From JASHVB01 sp035508435 (GTDB lineage Bacteria; Pseudomonadota; Alphaproteobacteria; Acetobacterales; Acetobacteraceae), in contig DATJNA010000228.1 of NCBI GenBank assembly GCA_035508435.1, forward strand, positions 1-64,000: DNA of 64,000 nt, given 5' to 3'. The number at the start of each line of letters is the position of its first letter. The first letter of the stretch is position 1. The notes below the pieces were generated by a model. The model was not told the origin of the DNA, searched no databases, and worked only from the letters and a program-made list of their open reading frames with translations. Below, piece by piece: positions 13,224 through 22,349 of the stretch. Both the position numbers and the translations under genes were made by a program.

Positions 13224-14678
13224 ATGGCCAACCCGACCGGCTTTTTAGAAATCGAACGCCAGGACCGCGGCTACGAGAAGCCGGACGTCCGGCGCCATAC
13301 CTGGAAGGAATTCGTCAGGCCGATGGCCGCGGAGCAGGTGTCCCGCCAGGCTGCGCGGTGCATGGATTGCGGAATTCCGTTCTGCCATCAGGGTTGTCCC
13401 GTTAACAACATGATCCCGGACTGGAACAACCTGGCGTATCGCGATCAGTGGCGCCAGGCGCTGACCGTGTTGCACTCGACCAACAATTTCCCGGAGTTCA
13501 CCGGCCGTGTATGTCCGGCCCCATGCGAGGCCGCCTGCACGCTGAACATCGACGATAACCCGGTTACGATCAAAACCATCGAATGCAGCATTGTCGATCG
13601 CGGCTGGGCGGAGGGATGGATCGCGCCGCTGCCGCCGGCCCGCACCACCGGCAAGCGGATCGCGGTGGTGGGTTCCGGACCGGCGGGGCTCGCCTGCGCG
13701 CAGCAGCTTGCGCGCGCCGGCCATGACGTGACGGTGTTCGAGAAGAGCAATCGCATCGGCGGGTTGCTGCGCTACGGCATCCCGGACTTCAAAATGGAAA
13801 AGCACCTGATCGATCGCCGTATCGGGCAGATGGAAGCGGAGGGCGTCACCTTCCGTCCCGGTGTGGAGATCGGCGCCGGAGCGATCACCGTCGATTCGTT
13901 GCTGGACGATCATGATGCCGTCGTGCTGGCCGGCGGCGCCGAGTGGCCGCGCGACCTGCCGGTGCCGGGGCGCGAACTGGACGGTGTGCATTTCGCCATG
14001 GACTACCTCACGCAGCAGAACAAGCGTGGTGCGGGCGATTCCGAGGCACATGCCGCGTCGGGCGGCACTATCACCGCCGCGGGCAAGCATGTCGTGGTGA
14101 TCGGCGGCGGCGACACCGGCTCCGACTGCATCGGCACCGCGTTTCGCCAGGGCGCGGCCTCGGTGATGCAGCTCGAGATTCTGCCGAAGCCGCCGGTGCG
14201 GGAGAACAAGGCGCTGACCTGGCCCGATTGGCCGCTGAAGCTGCGTTCGTCGCACGCGCATGAGGAGGGGGCCGAACGCGACTGGGCCGTGGTGACGAAG
14301 CGCTTCGCGGGCAGCGACGGCAAGGTCGCGGCATTGGAAGGCACCCGCGTCGATTGGGTCAAGGGCGATGACGGGCGGATGCAGATGCGCGATATCCCGG
14401 GTGGCGATTTCAGCCTGAGGGCGGATCTCGTGTTGCTGGCGATGGGATTCCTTGGTCCGCGCCGGCCCGGGATGCTGGAGAAAGCAGGGCTCGAGCTGGA
14501 TGGCCGCGGCAATGTGGCGGCCAACACGGTGGACTACCGCACCTCGATGGAGCAAGTGTTCGCTGCCGGCGACATGCGGCGTGGCCAGTCGCTGGTGGTA
14601 TGGGCCATCCGCGAAGGCCGCCAATGCGCGCGGGCTGTGGACGCGTTCCTGATGGGAACCAGCCTGCTTCCGGCCTGA
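13224..14678 (+). CDS. gltD: glutamate synthase small subunit (NADPH-oxidising)
   Basis: This 484-residue flavoprotein supplies electrons to GltB. The N-terminal cysteines for two [4Fe-4S] clusters are CMDCGIPFCHQGCPVNN (about residues 50-66) and CPAPCEAAC (about 98-106). The FAD-binding motif is VVGSGPAGLACA near 150. The NADPH-binding motif is VVIGGGDTGSDC near 292. Length and motif order match GltD. The ATG at 13224 begins MANPTGFLEIERQ, the usual family start; there is no strong Shine-Dalgarno, and the hairpin at 13055-13190 ends 33 bp upstream, so translation or mRNA stability may be affected by it. Confidence 0.96.
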   Translation: MANPTGFLEIERQDRGYEKPDVRRHTWKEFVRPMAAEQVSRQAARCMDCGIPFCHQGCPVNNMIPDWNNLAYRDQWRQALTVLHSTNNFPEFTGRVCPAPCEAACTLNIDDNPVTIKTIECSIVDRGWAEGWIAPLPPARTTGKRIAVVGSGPAGLACAQQLARAGHDVTVFEKSNRIGGLLRYGIPDFKMEKHLIDRRIGQMEAEGVTFRPGVEIGAGAITVDSLLDDHDAVVLAGGAEWPRDLPVPGRELDGVHFAMDYLTQQNKRGAGDSEAHAASGGTITAAGKHVVVIGGGDTGSDCIGTAFRQGAASVMQLEILPKPPVRENKALTWPDWPLKLRSSHAHEEGAERDWAVVTKRFAGSDGKVAALEGTRVDWVKGDDGRMQMRDIPGGDFSLRADLVLLAMGFLGPRRPGMLEKAGLELDGRGNVAANTVDYRTSMEQVFAAGDMRRGQSLVVWAIREGRQCARAVDAFLMGTSLLPA

Positions 14679-14683
14679 ACGCG

Positions 14684-15034
14684 CTATTCCGCCTGCGAAC
14701 GCTTCTCCGTCACGTCCTTCCGCCGCGCGCGGTCGTGCAATTGCCGCCGGGCGATGTCGAATGCGTCACGGATCGCCAGTTGCAGGTCGTCGTGCATGTG
14801 GTTTCTGGCGGGGTCGCGGTTCACCACGATGGAACCGCCGGGCAGGGTCAGATCAAGATGCACGCGATACAGTCGGCCTAAATGATTCTGCGGGTGCACG
14901 CAATCAAGGACGGCGCGGCAGGCACTGATGCGATGGCCGAAATGCACCAGCTCGGCGGCCCGCTCGCGCACCAGCGTTTCGGCTGCCGCGGACGATTCCA
15001 TGTTGCGGAATGCAAGTTGTACGGGGAATGACAT
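14684..15034 (-). CDS. HPF/RaiA-type ribosome-associated factor
   Basis: This 116-residue protein resembles the S30AE (HPF/RaiA) fold. It has an N-terminal beta strand with FRNMESS, a helix (ETLVRERAAELVHF), the central FGHRISACRAVLDCVHPQ strand and a helix near the C-terminus (DLQLAIRDAFDIARRQL). The C-terminal tail is short and charged, as in short HPF proteins rather than the long form. Such factors bind the 30S subunit and promote ribosome hibernation or protect idle ribosomes. Two adjacent ATGs exist; the second, at 15034, has GGAGG at better spacing. It is convergent with gltD, its stop 6 bp from the gltD stop, and divergent from the RraA-like gene. Confidence 0.75.
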   Translation of the reverse strand: MSFPVQLAFRNMESSAAAETLVRERAAELVHFGHRISACRAVLDCVHPQNHLGRLYRVHLDLTLPGGSIVVNRDPARNHMHDDLQLAIRDAFDIARRQLHDRARRKDVTEKRSQAE

Positions 15035-15172
15035 CATGGCCTCCAATCGCCTCCGATCGCGAATCCTATCGGTCTGGCGGTTGGTGGCTTTGATCTCGAT
15101 CAAACGCCGGTGCCTGGACACCAGCCCATGCGTCGCCGTTCAATCGCAGCCGAGAACCGGGGAGCCACCGTT

Positions 15173-15847
15173 ATGTTCGTGTTGAACGACCTGCCGCCAT
15201 CGATCGATCTCGCCTTGCTCGACAGGCTGCGTGAGGCGGAGCCCGCGACGATCGGCCATTTCCGCCACGTCGGCTTCATGGACCCCGGTATTCGCGCGCT
15301 GCTGCCCCAGTATCGGCGCATTGCCGGCACCGCGGTAACGGTGCGTTGTTACGGCGCCGATACCGCCATCGTTCACTATGCATTGGGCAAACTGCGGCCG
15401 GGCGACGTGCTGGTGCTGGACCGTGCCGGCGACACGCGCCATGCAGCGTGCGGCGGCGGCGTGGCCTTCGCGGCGCGTGAGGCCGGCTGCGTCGGCATCA
15501 TCATCGACGGGCCGGCGACCGATGTGCAGGAGATTCGCGAATACGGGATGCCGGTGTGGGCGCGAGGGCTGTCCGTGGTGACCGGCAAACGGCAGTTCGA
15601 ACACGGCGAGTTCTGCATTGCCGTCTCGTGCGGCGGCGTCGCGGTGGAACCGGGCGACGCGGTCCTGGCGGACGAGAACGGCGTGCTGGTGATGAAGCCG
15701 CACGAGATCGCCGCGGCGGCGGAACGCGCCGTAGCGATGCAGCAGGCGGAGCAAACCACGTTGGCACGGCTGCGAAACGGCGAGAAGCTGCCGGATTTCA
15801 ATGGCACGAACCAGCGCATCGCGGAGATCGTGGCGCAGCAGGGCTGA
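15173..15847 (+). CDS. RraA/HMG-aldolase fold protein
   Basis: A 224-residue protein of the RraA-like family, whose members are class II pyruvate aldolases (HMG/CHA aldolase), oxaloacetate decarboxylases or RNase E inhibitors. Family features are the GTAVTVRCYG strand, LRPGDVLVLD, and VGIIIDGPATD. The Arg-Asp pair that marks active aldolases is here Thr-Asp (GPATDVQEIRE), so aldolase activity is doubtful. The ATG chosen has GGGGAG upstream. No partner degradation genes for aromatic compounds are adjacent. A regulator or lyase role cannot be decided. Confidence 0.78.
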   Translation: MFVLNDLPPSIDLALLDRLREAEPATIGHFRHVGFMDPGIRALLPQYRRIAGTAVTVRCYGADTAIVHYALGKLRPGDVLVLDRAGDTRHAACGGGVAFAAREAGCVGIIIDGPATDVQEIREYGMPVWARGLSVVTGKRQFEHGEFCIAVSCGGVAVEPGDAVLADENGVLVMKPHEIAAAAERAVAMQQAEQTTLARLRNGEKLPDFNGTNQRIAEIVAQQG

Positions 15848-15874
15848 CACCACCCGACCATGGCAAGTTGCCAT

Positions 15875-15980
15875 GTCATTGCGAGACCAGAAGGGTAGCA
15901 GCAATCCAGGTCGAGTGGCGCATGGCTCGTCCAAGCACCCTCTGGTGGGATTGCTGCGGCCCTTCCAGCGTCAAAATGAC
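15875..15980. repeat. dispersed GTCATTGCGAG repeat, copy 1
   Basis: A 106-bp intergenic element beginning GTCATTGCGAG and ending in an imperfect inverse (CGTCAAAATGAC). Internal segments AGCAGCAATCC and GGATTGCTGC are also inverted. It lies between the RraA-like gene and the convergent indolepyruvate oxidoreductase stop, where a bidirectional hairpin could terminate or stabilise transcripts. Confidence 0.7.
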
Positions 15981-15991
15981 CCTCGGGCGTA

Positions 15992-18900
15992 CTATTCCGC
16001 CGCTGCCGGCACCTGCTCCGTGTTCTGGAACCGCGCGAGCAAGCGCGCTTCCGTTGCCTTCACCTGCGCGACGCTCTGCTGCTTGATGTGGCCGTATCCC
16101 CGGATGCGTTCCGCGGCGCCGGCGAGTTCGATCGCCAGCGCGTGATTGGCCGGCGTGACGTTGGCAATGACCGCGCGCACCAGCGATTCATACTCGCCGA
16201 TCAGCCGCCGCTCCATCCGGCGTTCCGCGGTGTGGCCAAATGGATCCAGCATGGTGCCGCGCAGCCGCTTGAACTTCGCCAGCAGGCGGAGCATGGTCAG
16301 CAGCCACGGGCCATAAGTCTGCTTGATCAGCCGCCCCGTCGCCGGATCCCGCTTGGCGAGCAATGGCGGGGCTAGGTTGAACTCGAGGCGGTACTTGCCT
16401 TCGAACTGTGCTTCCAGACTGTGGCGGAACGCCGGGTCGGCATATAGCCGCGCGACCTCGTATTCGTCCTTGTAGGCCATCAGCCGATATAGCGTGCGCG
16501 CGACGGTTTCGGCGAGGCCCGTCATGCCTTTCAGGCGGCCGCTTTCCGTCACCGCGACCGACTGCACCACGGCGCGATAGCGCGCTGCGTAGGCTGCATC
16601 CTGATATTGAGTCAGCAGTTGTGCACGATGCTCCACCAGGGCGCCGAGGTCTTCGATCGGCGCGGGCGCCGTGCGGATCGCCGGCCGGGCGGCATCTTCG
16701 ACGAAGGCAGGGTCGGCGGCGGCTCGCCGTCCCCAGGCGAAGGTCTCCTGGTTCTTCGCCACCGCTACACCGTTCAGCGCAATCGCTTGCATGATTGCGT
16801 CCAGGCTGAGTGGGATCAGGCCCTTCTGGAACGCATAGCCTAACAAAAACAGGTTGGTGGCGATTGAATCCCCAAGCAAGGCCGTTGCCATTGTGGTAGC
16901 CGCAACGAAATCGGCATTGCCGGTGCCCACCGCGTCGCGAACGCGACGCTGCATCGCCGCTTCCTGAAAGTCGATCTCATTGTTGCTGACAAAGCTCGCA
17001 GTCGGTGTCACTGTACTGTTCAGGACCGCGCGTGTGACGCCATGTTCCATTGCGGCGAAGGCTTCGGCGCTTGTGGCAACCACCATGTCGCAGGCGAGCA
17101 CCAGCCGCGCCGCCCCAGGGACGATGCGCGAGGCATGAATCTCTTCCGGAGTGGCGGCGATGCGCACGTGGCTCATCACCGCGCCGTTCTTCTGCGACAG
17201 GCCAGTGGAATCAAGGACAGTACAGCCTTTGCCTTCCAAATGCGCGGCCATGCCGAGCAAGGCACCAATGGTGATGACGCCGGTGCCACCGATGCCGGTG
17301 ACCAGGATACCGTACGGTTTCTCGATCGGCAGCGGATTGGGCGCCGGCAGGCCCTCCGCCGGGTTGACATCCTTCTGCCGCGCCGGCGGCTTCGCCTTGC
17401 GCGGTGCGCCGCCATGGATGGTGACGAAGCTGGGACAGAAGCCCTTCAGGCAGGAAAAGTCCTTGTTGCACGCGGACTGGTCGATACGCCGCTTGCGGCC
17501 CAGTTGGGTTTCCACTGGCTGCACCGAAACGCAATTGGATTGCGTGGAGCAATCGCCGCAGCCTTCGCACACGGCTTCGTTGATGAAGACGCGCTTCTGC
17601 GGGTCGGGGAACGTGCCGCGTTTGCGGCGGCGGCGCTTTTCTGCGGCGCAGGTCTGGTCGTAGACCAGGATGGTGAGGCCCGGTGTTTCGCGCAGTTCGC
17701 GCTGTACCGTGTCGAGCTCGTCACGATGTCGGATATCCGTGCCGGGCGGGAAGCCGGTATCGGGCGCATATTTGTTGGGTTCGTCGGAGACCACGACGAT
17801 CTTGCGCGCACCCTCCGCGGCGACCTGTCGTGCGATCTGCGGCACGGTCAGGCCGCCTTCCACGCGCTGCCCGCCAGTCATTGCGACAGCGTCATTGAAC
17901 AGGATTTTGTAGGTGATGTTGACGCCGGATACGGCGGCGGCGCGGATGGCAAGCAATCCGCTATGTGAATAGGTTCCGTCGCCGATATTCTGGAAGACGT
18001 GGTTCTCGGTGGTAAAGGGTGCCTGGCCGATCCAGGCGGCGCCTTCGCCGCCCATGTGGCTCCAGAGATGCGTGCGGCGCTCCGGCATAAAGATAGTCAG
18101 CGAGTGGCAGCCGATGCCCGCCAGCGCGCGGCTCCCGTCCGGCACATTGGTTGAAGTGTTGTGGGGACAGCCGGAGCAAAAATAAGCGCCACGTGTGATC
18201 AGCGGCGGCAGCCTGGCGGCGCGGGTTTCCAGTTCGCGCAGGCGCGCGATGCGTTGCTCCAGTGCCGGCATGGCGACACCGAGACGCAGCAGCCTTTCGG
18301 CAATCACTCGGGCGATGAGGATCGGGGATTGTTCGCCTTCGCTGGGCAGCAGGGCGTTGCTGTCCTCGTTTTGCTTGCCGATCAGGCGCGGATGTTGCGG
18401 CAGGTTGAAGAGTACCTTAGCGAACTGGTCTTCGATGAAGCCGCGCTTCTCCTCCACCACCAGCAGTTCGGTCAGACCGCTGGCGAAACGGCGCGCGCCG
18501 AGCGTTTCCAGTGGCCATGCCAAGCCGATCTTGTATAGCCGGATGCCGAGCGCTGCGGCATCTTCGTCGGTAAGTCCCAATTCGTCCAACGCCTCAAGCA
18601 CGTCGAGGTAGGACTTGCCGGCCGCGGCAATGCCAAGCCTCGGCTCACGCGGCTCGATGGTGACGCGATCCAGCGCATTGGCGCGCGCGAACGCCGCCAC
18701 CGCCGCCATCTTTGCTCCGTGCAGCCGCTTCTCCTGCTCCAGCGGCGGATCGGGGCGGCGGATGTTCAGCCCACCCTCGGGCATTGCGAAATCGGTGGGG
18801 ATCACGATCTCGGGCCGCGCATTGTCCACCGCGACGGAGCCCGAGGTTTCCACCGTCTGCCCGACCGCCTTGAATCCCACCCAGCAGCCGGAGAAGCGCG

Positions 18901-19468
18901 ACAAGGCAAACCCAAGCAAGCCGAAATCGAGATAATCCTGCAACGTCGCCGGATTTAGAATCGGCATCATCGCGGCGGCCATGATTTGCTCGCTTTGATG
19001 CGCGAGCGTGGAGGAGTTGGCGCCGTGGTCGTCGCCCATGATCGCCAGCACGCCGCCATGTCGTGATGTGCCAGCGGCGTTCGCGTGCTTGAACACGTCG
19101 CCGCAACGATCGACGCCAGGCCCCTTGCCGTACCATATGCCGAATACGCCATCGACGGTGGCGCCGTCGAACAACCCGACCTGCTGGCTGCCCCAGAGCG
19201 AGGTGGCGGCCATGTCCTCATTCAATCCGGGATTGAAGCGGATGTTGTGTTTCTCCAGGAAAGCACGCGCGCCATGCAGCGCGGTGTCGTAGCCGCCGAG
19301 CGGCGAGCCGCGATAGCCGGAGATGAAGCCGCCGGTGTTCTGCCCGGCCGCCTTGTCGCGCGCCTGCTGCATCAGCGGCAGCCGCACCAGCGCCTGGATG
19401 CCGGTGAGGTACACGCGGCCTGTTTCCAGTGCGTATTTGTCGTCGAGGCTGACGTTCGCCAGTGTCAC
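15992..19468 (-). CDS. indolepyruvate:ferredoxin oxidoreductase family protein (fused alpha-beta)
   Basis: This 1158-residue enzyme joins the thiamine-diphosphate and gamma-type domains in one chain, as in many alpha- and betaproteobacteria. The N-terminal region has GGFISGYRGSPLGGYD (transketolase pyrimidine-like). The ThDP-binding part has IGDGTYSHSGLLAIRAA followed by NITYKILFNDAVAMTGGQ. A cysteine-rich segment (CEGCGDCSTQSNC, then CNKDFSCLKGFCPS) binds Fe-S clusters. A Rossmann-like gamma domain (GIGGTGVITIGALLG) comes next. It oxidatively decarboxylates aryl- or branched 2-oxoacids to acyl-CoA or acid, reducing ferredoxin. The ATG at 19468 begins MTLANVSLDDKYALETGRVYL, the usual start. 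It stands alone. Confidence 0.93.
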   Translation of the reverse strand: MTLANVSLDDKYALETGRVYLTGIQALVRLPLMQQARDKAAGQNTGGFISGYRGSPLGGYDTALHGARAFLEKHNIRFNPGLNEDMAATSLWGSQQVGLFDGATVDGVFGIWYGKGPGVDRCGDVFKHANAAGTSRHGGVLAIMGDDHGANSSTLAHQSEQIMAAAMMPILNPATLQDYLDFGLLGFALSRFSGCWVGFKAVGQTVETSGSVAVDNARPEIVIPTDFAMPEGGLNIRRPDPPLEQEKRLHGAKMAAVAAFARANALDRVTIEPREPRLGIAAAGKSYLDVLEALDELGLTDEDAAALGIRLYKIGLAWPLETLGARRFASGLTELLVVEEKRGFIEDQFAKVLFNLPQHPRLIGKQNEDSNALLPSEGEQSPILIARVIAERLLRLGVAMPALEQRIARLRELETRAARLPPLITRGAYFCSGCPHNTSTNVPDGSRALAGIGCHSLTIFMPERRTHLWSHMGGEGAAWIGQAPFTTENHVFQNIGDGTYSHSGLLAIRAAAVSGVNITYKILFNDAVAMTGGQRVEGGLTVPQIARQVAAEGARKIVVVSDEPNKYAPDTGFPPGTDIRHRDELDTVQRELRETPGLTILVYDQTCAAEKRRRRKRGTFPDPQKRVFINEAVCEGCGDCSTQSNCVSVQPVETQLGRKRRIDQSACNKDFSCLKGFCPSFVTIHGGAPRKAKPPARQKDVNPAEGLPAPNPLPIEKPYGILVTGIGGTGVITIGALLGMAAHLEGKGCTVLDSTGLSQKNGAVMSHVRIAATPEEIHASRIVPGAARLVLACDMVVATSAEAFAAMEHGVTRAVLNSTVTPTASFVSNNEIDFQEAAMQRRVRDAVGTGNADFVAATTMATALLGDSIATNLFLLGYAFQKGLIPLSLDAIMQAIALNGVAVAKNQETFAWGRRAAADPAFVEDAARPAIRTAPAPIEDLGALVEHRAQLLTQYQDAAYAARYRAVVQSVAVTESGRLKGMTGLAETVARTLYRLMAYKDEYEVARLYADPAFRHSLEAQFEGKYRLEFNLAPPLLAKRDPATGRLIKQTYGPWLLTMLRLLAKFKRLRGTMLDPFGHTAERRMERRLIGEYESLVRAVIANVTPANHALAIELAGAAERIRGYGHIKQQSVAQVKATEARLLARFQNTEQVPAAAE

Positions 19469-19640
19469 CGATGCCCCACTCCTGTTATCGGTGTGCCAGC
19501 ATGCCGCCGATGGCGTCGCTACGCAAAGCCGCAGAGGGCGACGCGCTCATATCACTCCGCGAACGCGGTGTTGGCGCATCCCGGAAACTGGCGCAAATCG
19601 TATCATATAAACCCGCTACGGCCGAACCCGCTATGGCCGG

Positions 19641-20438
19641 TTACTCGGCCGCCGCCCGATACCGCCGCGCATAGGCCAGCAGCGCGCCATCGTCCACCGG
19701 CTCGATGGGTGTGAAGTCGCGATGCGCGATCCAGTCTGGGCGGGTCGGCGTGCGGATGTAGTTGGAAACCGCGTTCAGCGTCAGGTACACGATCTTGCGA
19801 GGATACGGCGTGATGTTCGGCGCCGACCCGTGCACCAGGTTACCGTGGAACAACAGCAGGCCGCCTGGCCGGCCGGTGGGTGCGACAATGCCGCCTTTCT
19901 GCACCAGCCGTGTCACCGTGTCCTCATCCAGCGTCCATAGCGGGTAGGAGGTGGTGGTGGTGTCATGCTCTGCCGACAATACACCGTGCGTGTGGCTGCG
20001 GGGGACCAGCATGAGCGGACCGTTGATCGGCATCACCTCGTCCAGGAACACGGCGATGTTCATCGCTCGCGGCTCTGGCATTCCGTCGTCGCGCGCCCAG
20101 GTGCCGTAATCCTGGTGCCACTGCCACACATCGCCGGTGAACGATGCCTTCGCGTTGATCTTGTATTGGTGCATGTACACTTGCTCGCCGAACAATTGCT
20201 CGACGGGCCGGATCATCCGCGGATGGCGGCCGAGCAAGCCGAACGCCTCGTTATAGAGATGCGCGGCGAAGGCGGTGCGCGGTGCGCCCGATTTCTCCCG
20301 CCAGATCTCGGGCCGGTCCTGGCGATAGATCTGGGCGGCCTCGTCGCGCAGCACCGCGGCTTCTTCTTCGGTGAAGGTCTCCGGCAGGAACAGCCAGCCT
20401 TCGTGCTGGAACTGCTTCACCTGTTGCGGGTTCAACAT
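19641..20438 (-). CDS. phytanoyl-CoA dioxygenase family protein (ectoine-hydroxylase-related)
   Basis: This 265-residue Fe(II)/2-oxoglutarate dioxygenase keeps the metal triad: HxD in WQWHQDYGTW (about residues 127-136) and the distal His in GNLVHGSAPN, with Arg in TPYPRKIVYLTLNA for 2-oxoglutarate. The stretch WHQDYGTWARDDGMPEPRAMN followed by NGPLMLVPRSH resembles the EctD signature, but several residues differ and there are no ectABC genes here. The substrate is therefore unknown. It lies 25 bp downstream of a second PhyH gene on the same strand, so the two are probably co-transcribed. Confidence 0.88.
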   Translation of the reverse strand: MLNPQQVKQFQHEGWLFLPETFTEEEAAVLRDEAAQIYRQDRPEIWREKSGAPRTAFAAHLYNEAFGLLGRHPRMIRPVEQLFGEQVYMHQYKINAKASFTGDVWQWHQDYGTWARDDGMPEPRAMNIAVFLDEVMPINGPLMLVPRSHTHGVLSAEHDTTTTSYPLWTLDEDTVTRLVQKGGIVAPTGRPGGLLLFHGNLVHGSAPNITPYPRKIVYLTLNAVSNYIRTPTRPDWIAHRDFTPIEPVDDGALLAYARRYRAAAE

Positions 20439-20463
20439 GGGCGGATACCTCCCAAACCTGTGT

Positions 20464-21417
20464 TCAATTGTAGAACTGGTAGCGCGGCACGGGCCGGATC
20501 TGCTTGCTCAGGTTCGGCAGCTTATAGAAGCTGCTGGCGAACCCGCCTGCGTCAAAATACGGCTCGATGCCACGGAACTCCGGGTCGTTGAAATAGCCGG
20601 GCACCGAGGTCGCCGGGCAGTAATGCGTCACGCAGGACATGCGCGAGGTTTCTTCGGGCAGGGTGCGTGGATGACTGCGGTGCACCAGGTCGGCGGTCCA
20701 GAAGAAAACGTCGCCCTTTTTCGCCAGGAAACGCCCGTAGGCAAGCTGCCGCGCCTGGCAAGCGGCTGCCAGATCGCGCGCATAGGCCTTTTGGTCGTAG
20801 CCGTCGTGGTACTTGGTCTTGCCGTCGTTGAACATGAAGTGCGGCAGGCGATGGCTGCGGTCATAATAGGCCAGTTCGCCGCTGCCCTCCACGATGTCCT
20901 CCAAGGCGATCCAGCTTGCGACCAGCAGAGTGGGCGTATCCACCACCACCACGGATGTGTCCTGGTGCCATAAGTGGCCGTTGGAGCGCTGGAACAGGAG
21001 CTGCTGGAACGCCAGCACCTTGGCCTGGAAAACCAGGGTGAGGAAGCGCGTGAGCTTCGGATGCATGCAGACGTGACGTGACGACTGCAGGTTCACGTAC
21101 AAATCGAACAGACTTTCGTAACTGTCTGGCTGTTTGCCGTTCAGCTTCTGCTCTCGGCCGCCGCGGAAATCGGTGGTGGCGAACATTCCTGGCAGCTCGT
21201 GTAGCTTGTGGATGTCGTTCACGAACGTATCCACGAGATGTGGCTCGATGGCTTGCGGCATGATCAGCCAACCGTGATCGGCGAATTGTGCTAGGTTGTC
21301 GGCGTCGAGTTGGGTGATGAAGCCGGTCGCTGCCAGGGCGCGCAGATGGGTCATCCAGTTCGGACGGTCCGTCCAGAGGGCGGGCAGGGTGACGTCGGGC
21401 TTGAACGCACCGGGCAT
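20464..21417 (-). CDS. phytanoyl-CoA dioxygenase family protein
   Basis: This 317-residue non-heme iron oxygenase has HxD in LWHQDTSVVVVDTPT (about residues 149-163) and the distal His in FWTADLVHRSHPRTLPEE, with Arg following. It is longer than its downstream neighbour and only distantly similar, so the pair is not a recent duplication. Family members hydroxylate carbons next to activated groups in lipids, amino acids or small metabolites. The ATG at 21417 is preceded by a region with a paired 15-bp palindromic motif (21463-21504) that may be an operator for the two genes. Confidence 0.85.
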   Translation of the reverse strand: MPGAFKPDVTLPALWTDRPNWMTHLRALAATGFITQLDADNLAQFADHGWLIMPQAIEPHLVDTFVNDIHKLHELPGMFATTDFRGGREQKLNGKQPDSYESLFDLYVNLQSSRHVCMHPKLTRFLTLVFQAKVLAFQQLLFQRSNGHLWHQDTSVVVVDTPTLLVASWIALEDIVEGSGELAYYDRSHRLPHFMFNDGKTKYHDGYDQKAYARDLAAACQARQLAYGRFLAKKGDVFFWTADLVHRSHPRTLPEETSRMSCVTHYCPATSVPGYFNDPEFRGIEPYFDAGGFASSFYKLPNLSKQIRPVPRYQFYN

Positions 21418-21462
21418 CGAGGGGGGTCCTGTTGAGGCGCCGCGGCGGGCGGCCGGGGATTA

Positions 21463-21504
21463 ACGAACCAGCTAGTTCACGGCCGCCGCAACCAACCAGT
21501 TCGT
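21463..21504. promoter_or_regulatory. candidate operator: inverted pair of a 15-bp palindromic motif
   Basis: Plus strand 21463-21477 reads ACGAACCAGCTAGTT; the reverse complement of 21490-21504 reads ACGAACTGGTTGGTT. They agree at 11 of 15 positions and all four differences are transitions, giving ACGAACYRGYTRGTT. Each copy is itself nearly palindromic (AAC-6-GTT). The pair begins 46 bp upstream of the leftward PhyH start. The form suits a dimeric repressor such as a TetR-type protein. No regulator gene is beside it. Confidence 0.4.
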
Positions 21505-21555
21505 CCACCGCCGGGCAGTTTGCACCAATTGTAGCTCCGGCGCACCTGCTGCGCG

Positions 21556-22185
21556 CTATGTCGTGCCGTACAGCCGGTCGCCGGCGTCGCCCAGACCCGG
21601 CCGGATGTAGCCGTGCGAGTCCAGCCCGCGGTCCAACGCGGCCGTGCAGACCGTCACGTCCGGATGCGCTCCGTGCAGCAGCGCCAGGCCCTCCGGCGCG
21701 GCAAGCAAGCAGGCGACGCTGACCTGCGTCACGCCCGCCTGCTTGAGGCGTGAGACGCAGGCGGCGACTGATCCGCCGGTGGCCAGCATCGGATCCAGCA
21801 CGATGCAGAATCGCTCGGCCACATCCTCCGGCAGCTTCATGTAGTATTGCACTGGCTGCAGCGTCGCGGGATCGCGGTACAGCCCGATATGGCCGACGCG
21901 TGCGGAAGGCAGCAGGTCGAGCATGCCGTCGAGCATGCCGTTGCCAGCACGCAATATCGACACCAGGCACAATTTCTTGCCCGCCAGCAGGGGCGCGGTG
22001 GTGGTTTCCAGCGGCGTCTCGATGGTGACGGCCTGGAGCGGCAGATTGCGCGTCAGCTCATAGGCCATCAGCATGCCGAGTTCGCGGGCAAGCTGACGGA
22101 ACGCGGCCGTGCTGGTGTCCTTGCGGCGCAGTAATGTCAGCTTGTGCTGCACCAGCGGATGGTCGAGCACGATGGCCTCCGGCAT
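21556..22185 (-). CDS. upp: uracil phosphoribosyltransferase
   Basis: This 209-residue enzyme matches the usual length (about 208). It converts uracil and PRPP to UMP in pyrimidine salvage. The PRPP-binding loop is VLDPMLATGGS at about residues 127-137. SILRAGNGMLDGM near residue 77 is the conserved Upp segment, and the C-terminus GYIRPGLGDAGDRLYGT is the uracil-binding end. The ATG at 22185 has AGGACC just upstream; an ATG nine codons earlier is less likely. It is divergent from an HD hydrolase. Confidence 0.96.
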   Translation of the reverse strand: MPEAIVLDHPLVQHKLTLLRRKDTSTAAFRQLARELGMLMAYELTRNLPLQAVTIETPLETTTAPLLAGKKLCLVSILRAGNGMLDGMLDLLPSARVGHIGLYRDPATLQPVQYYMKLPEDVAERFCIVLDPMLATGGSVAACVSRLKQAGVTQVSVACLLAAPEGLALLHGAHPDVTVCTAALDRGLDSHGYIRPGLGDAGDRLYGTT

Positions 22186-22349
22186 GGTCCTGTCCCCCGC
22201 TGCATGGATCACGGTTGCACCATGTTCGTGAAAAGCGATTTCGGCTAGGCCCTTATGCGCACAACCGACTCACCTATGATGCCACCCCAGCCAGCTAACG
22301 CGGCTTGTATGGTTCGCCCCGAGCGAGTTAACGCGCCTTGGCGCGAACG

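Noticed and set aside
19641..20438. Ectoine hydroxylase (EctD)
   Set aside because: The signature is only partly matched and no ectABC genes are present; kept as a general PhyH protein.
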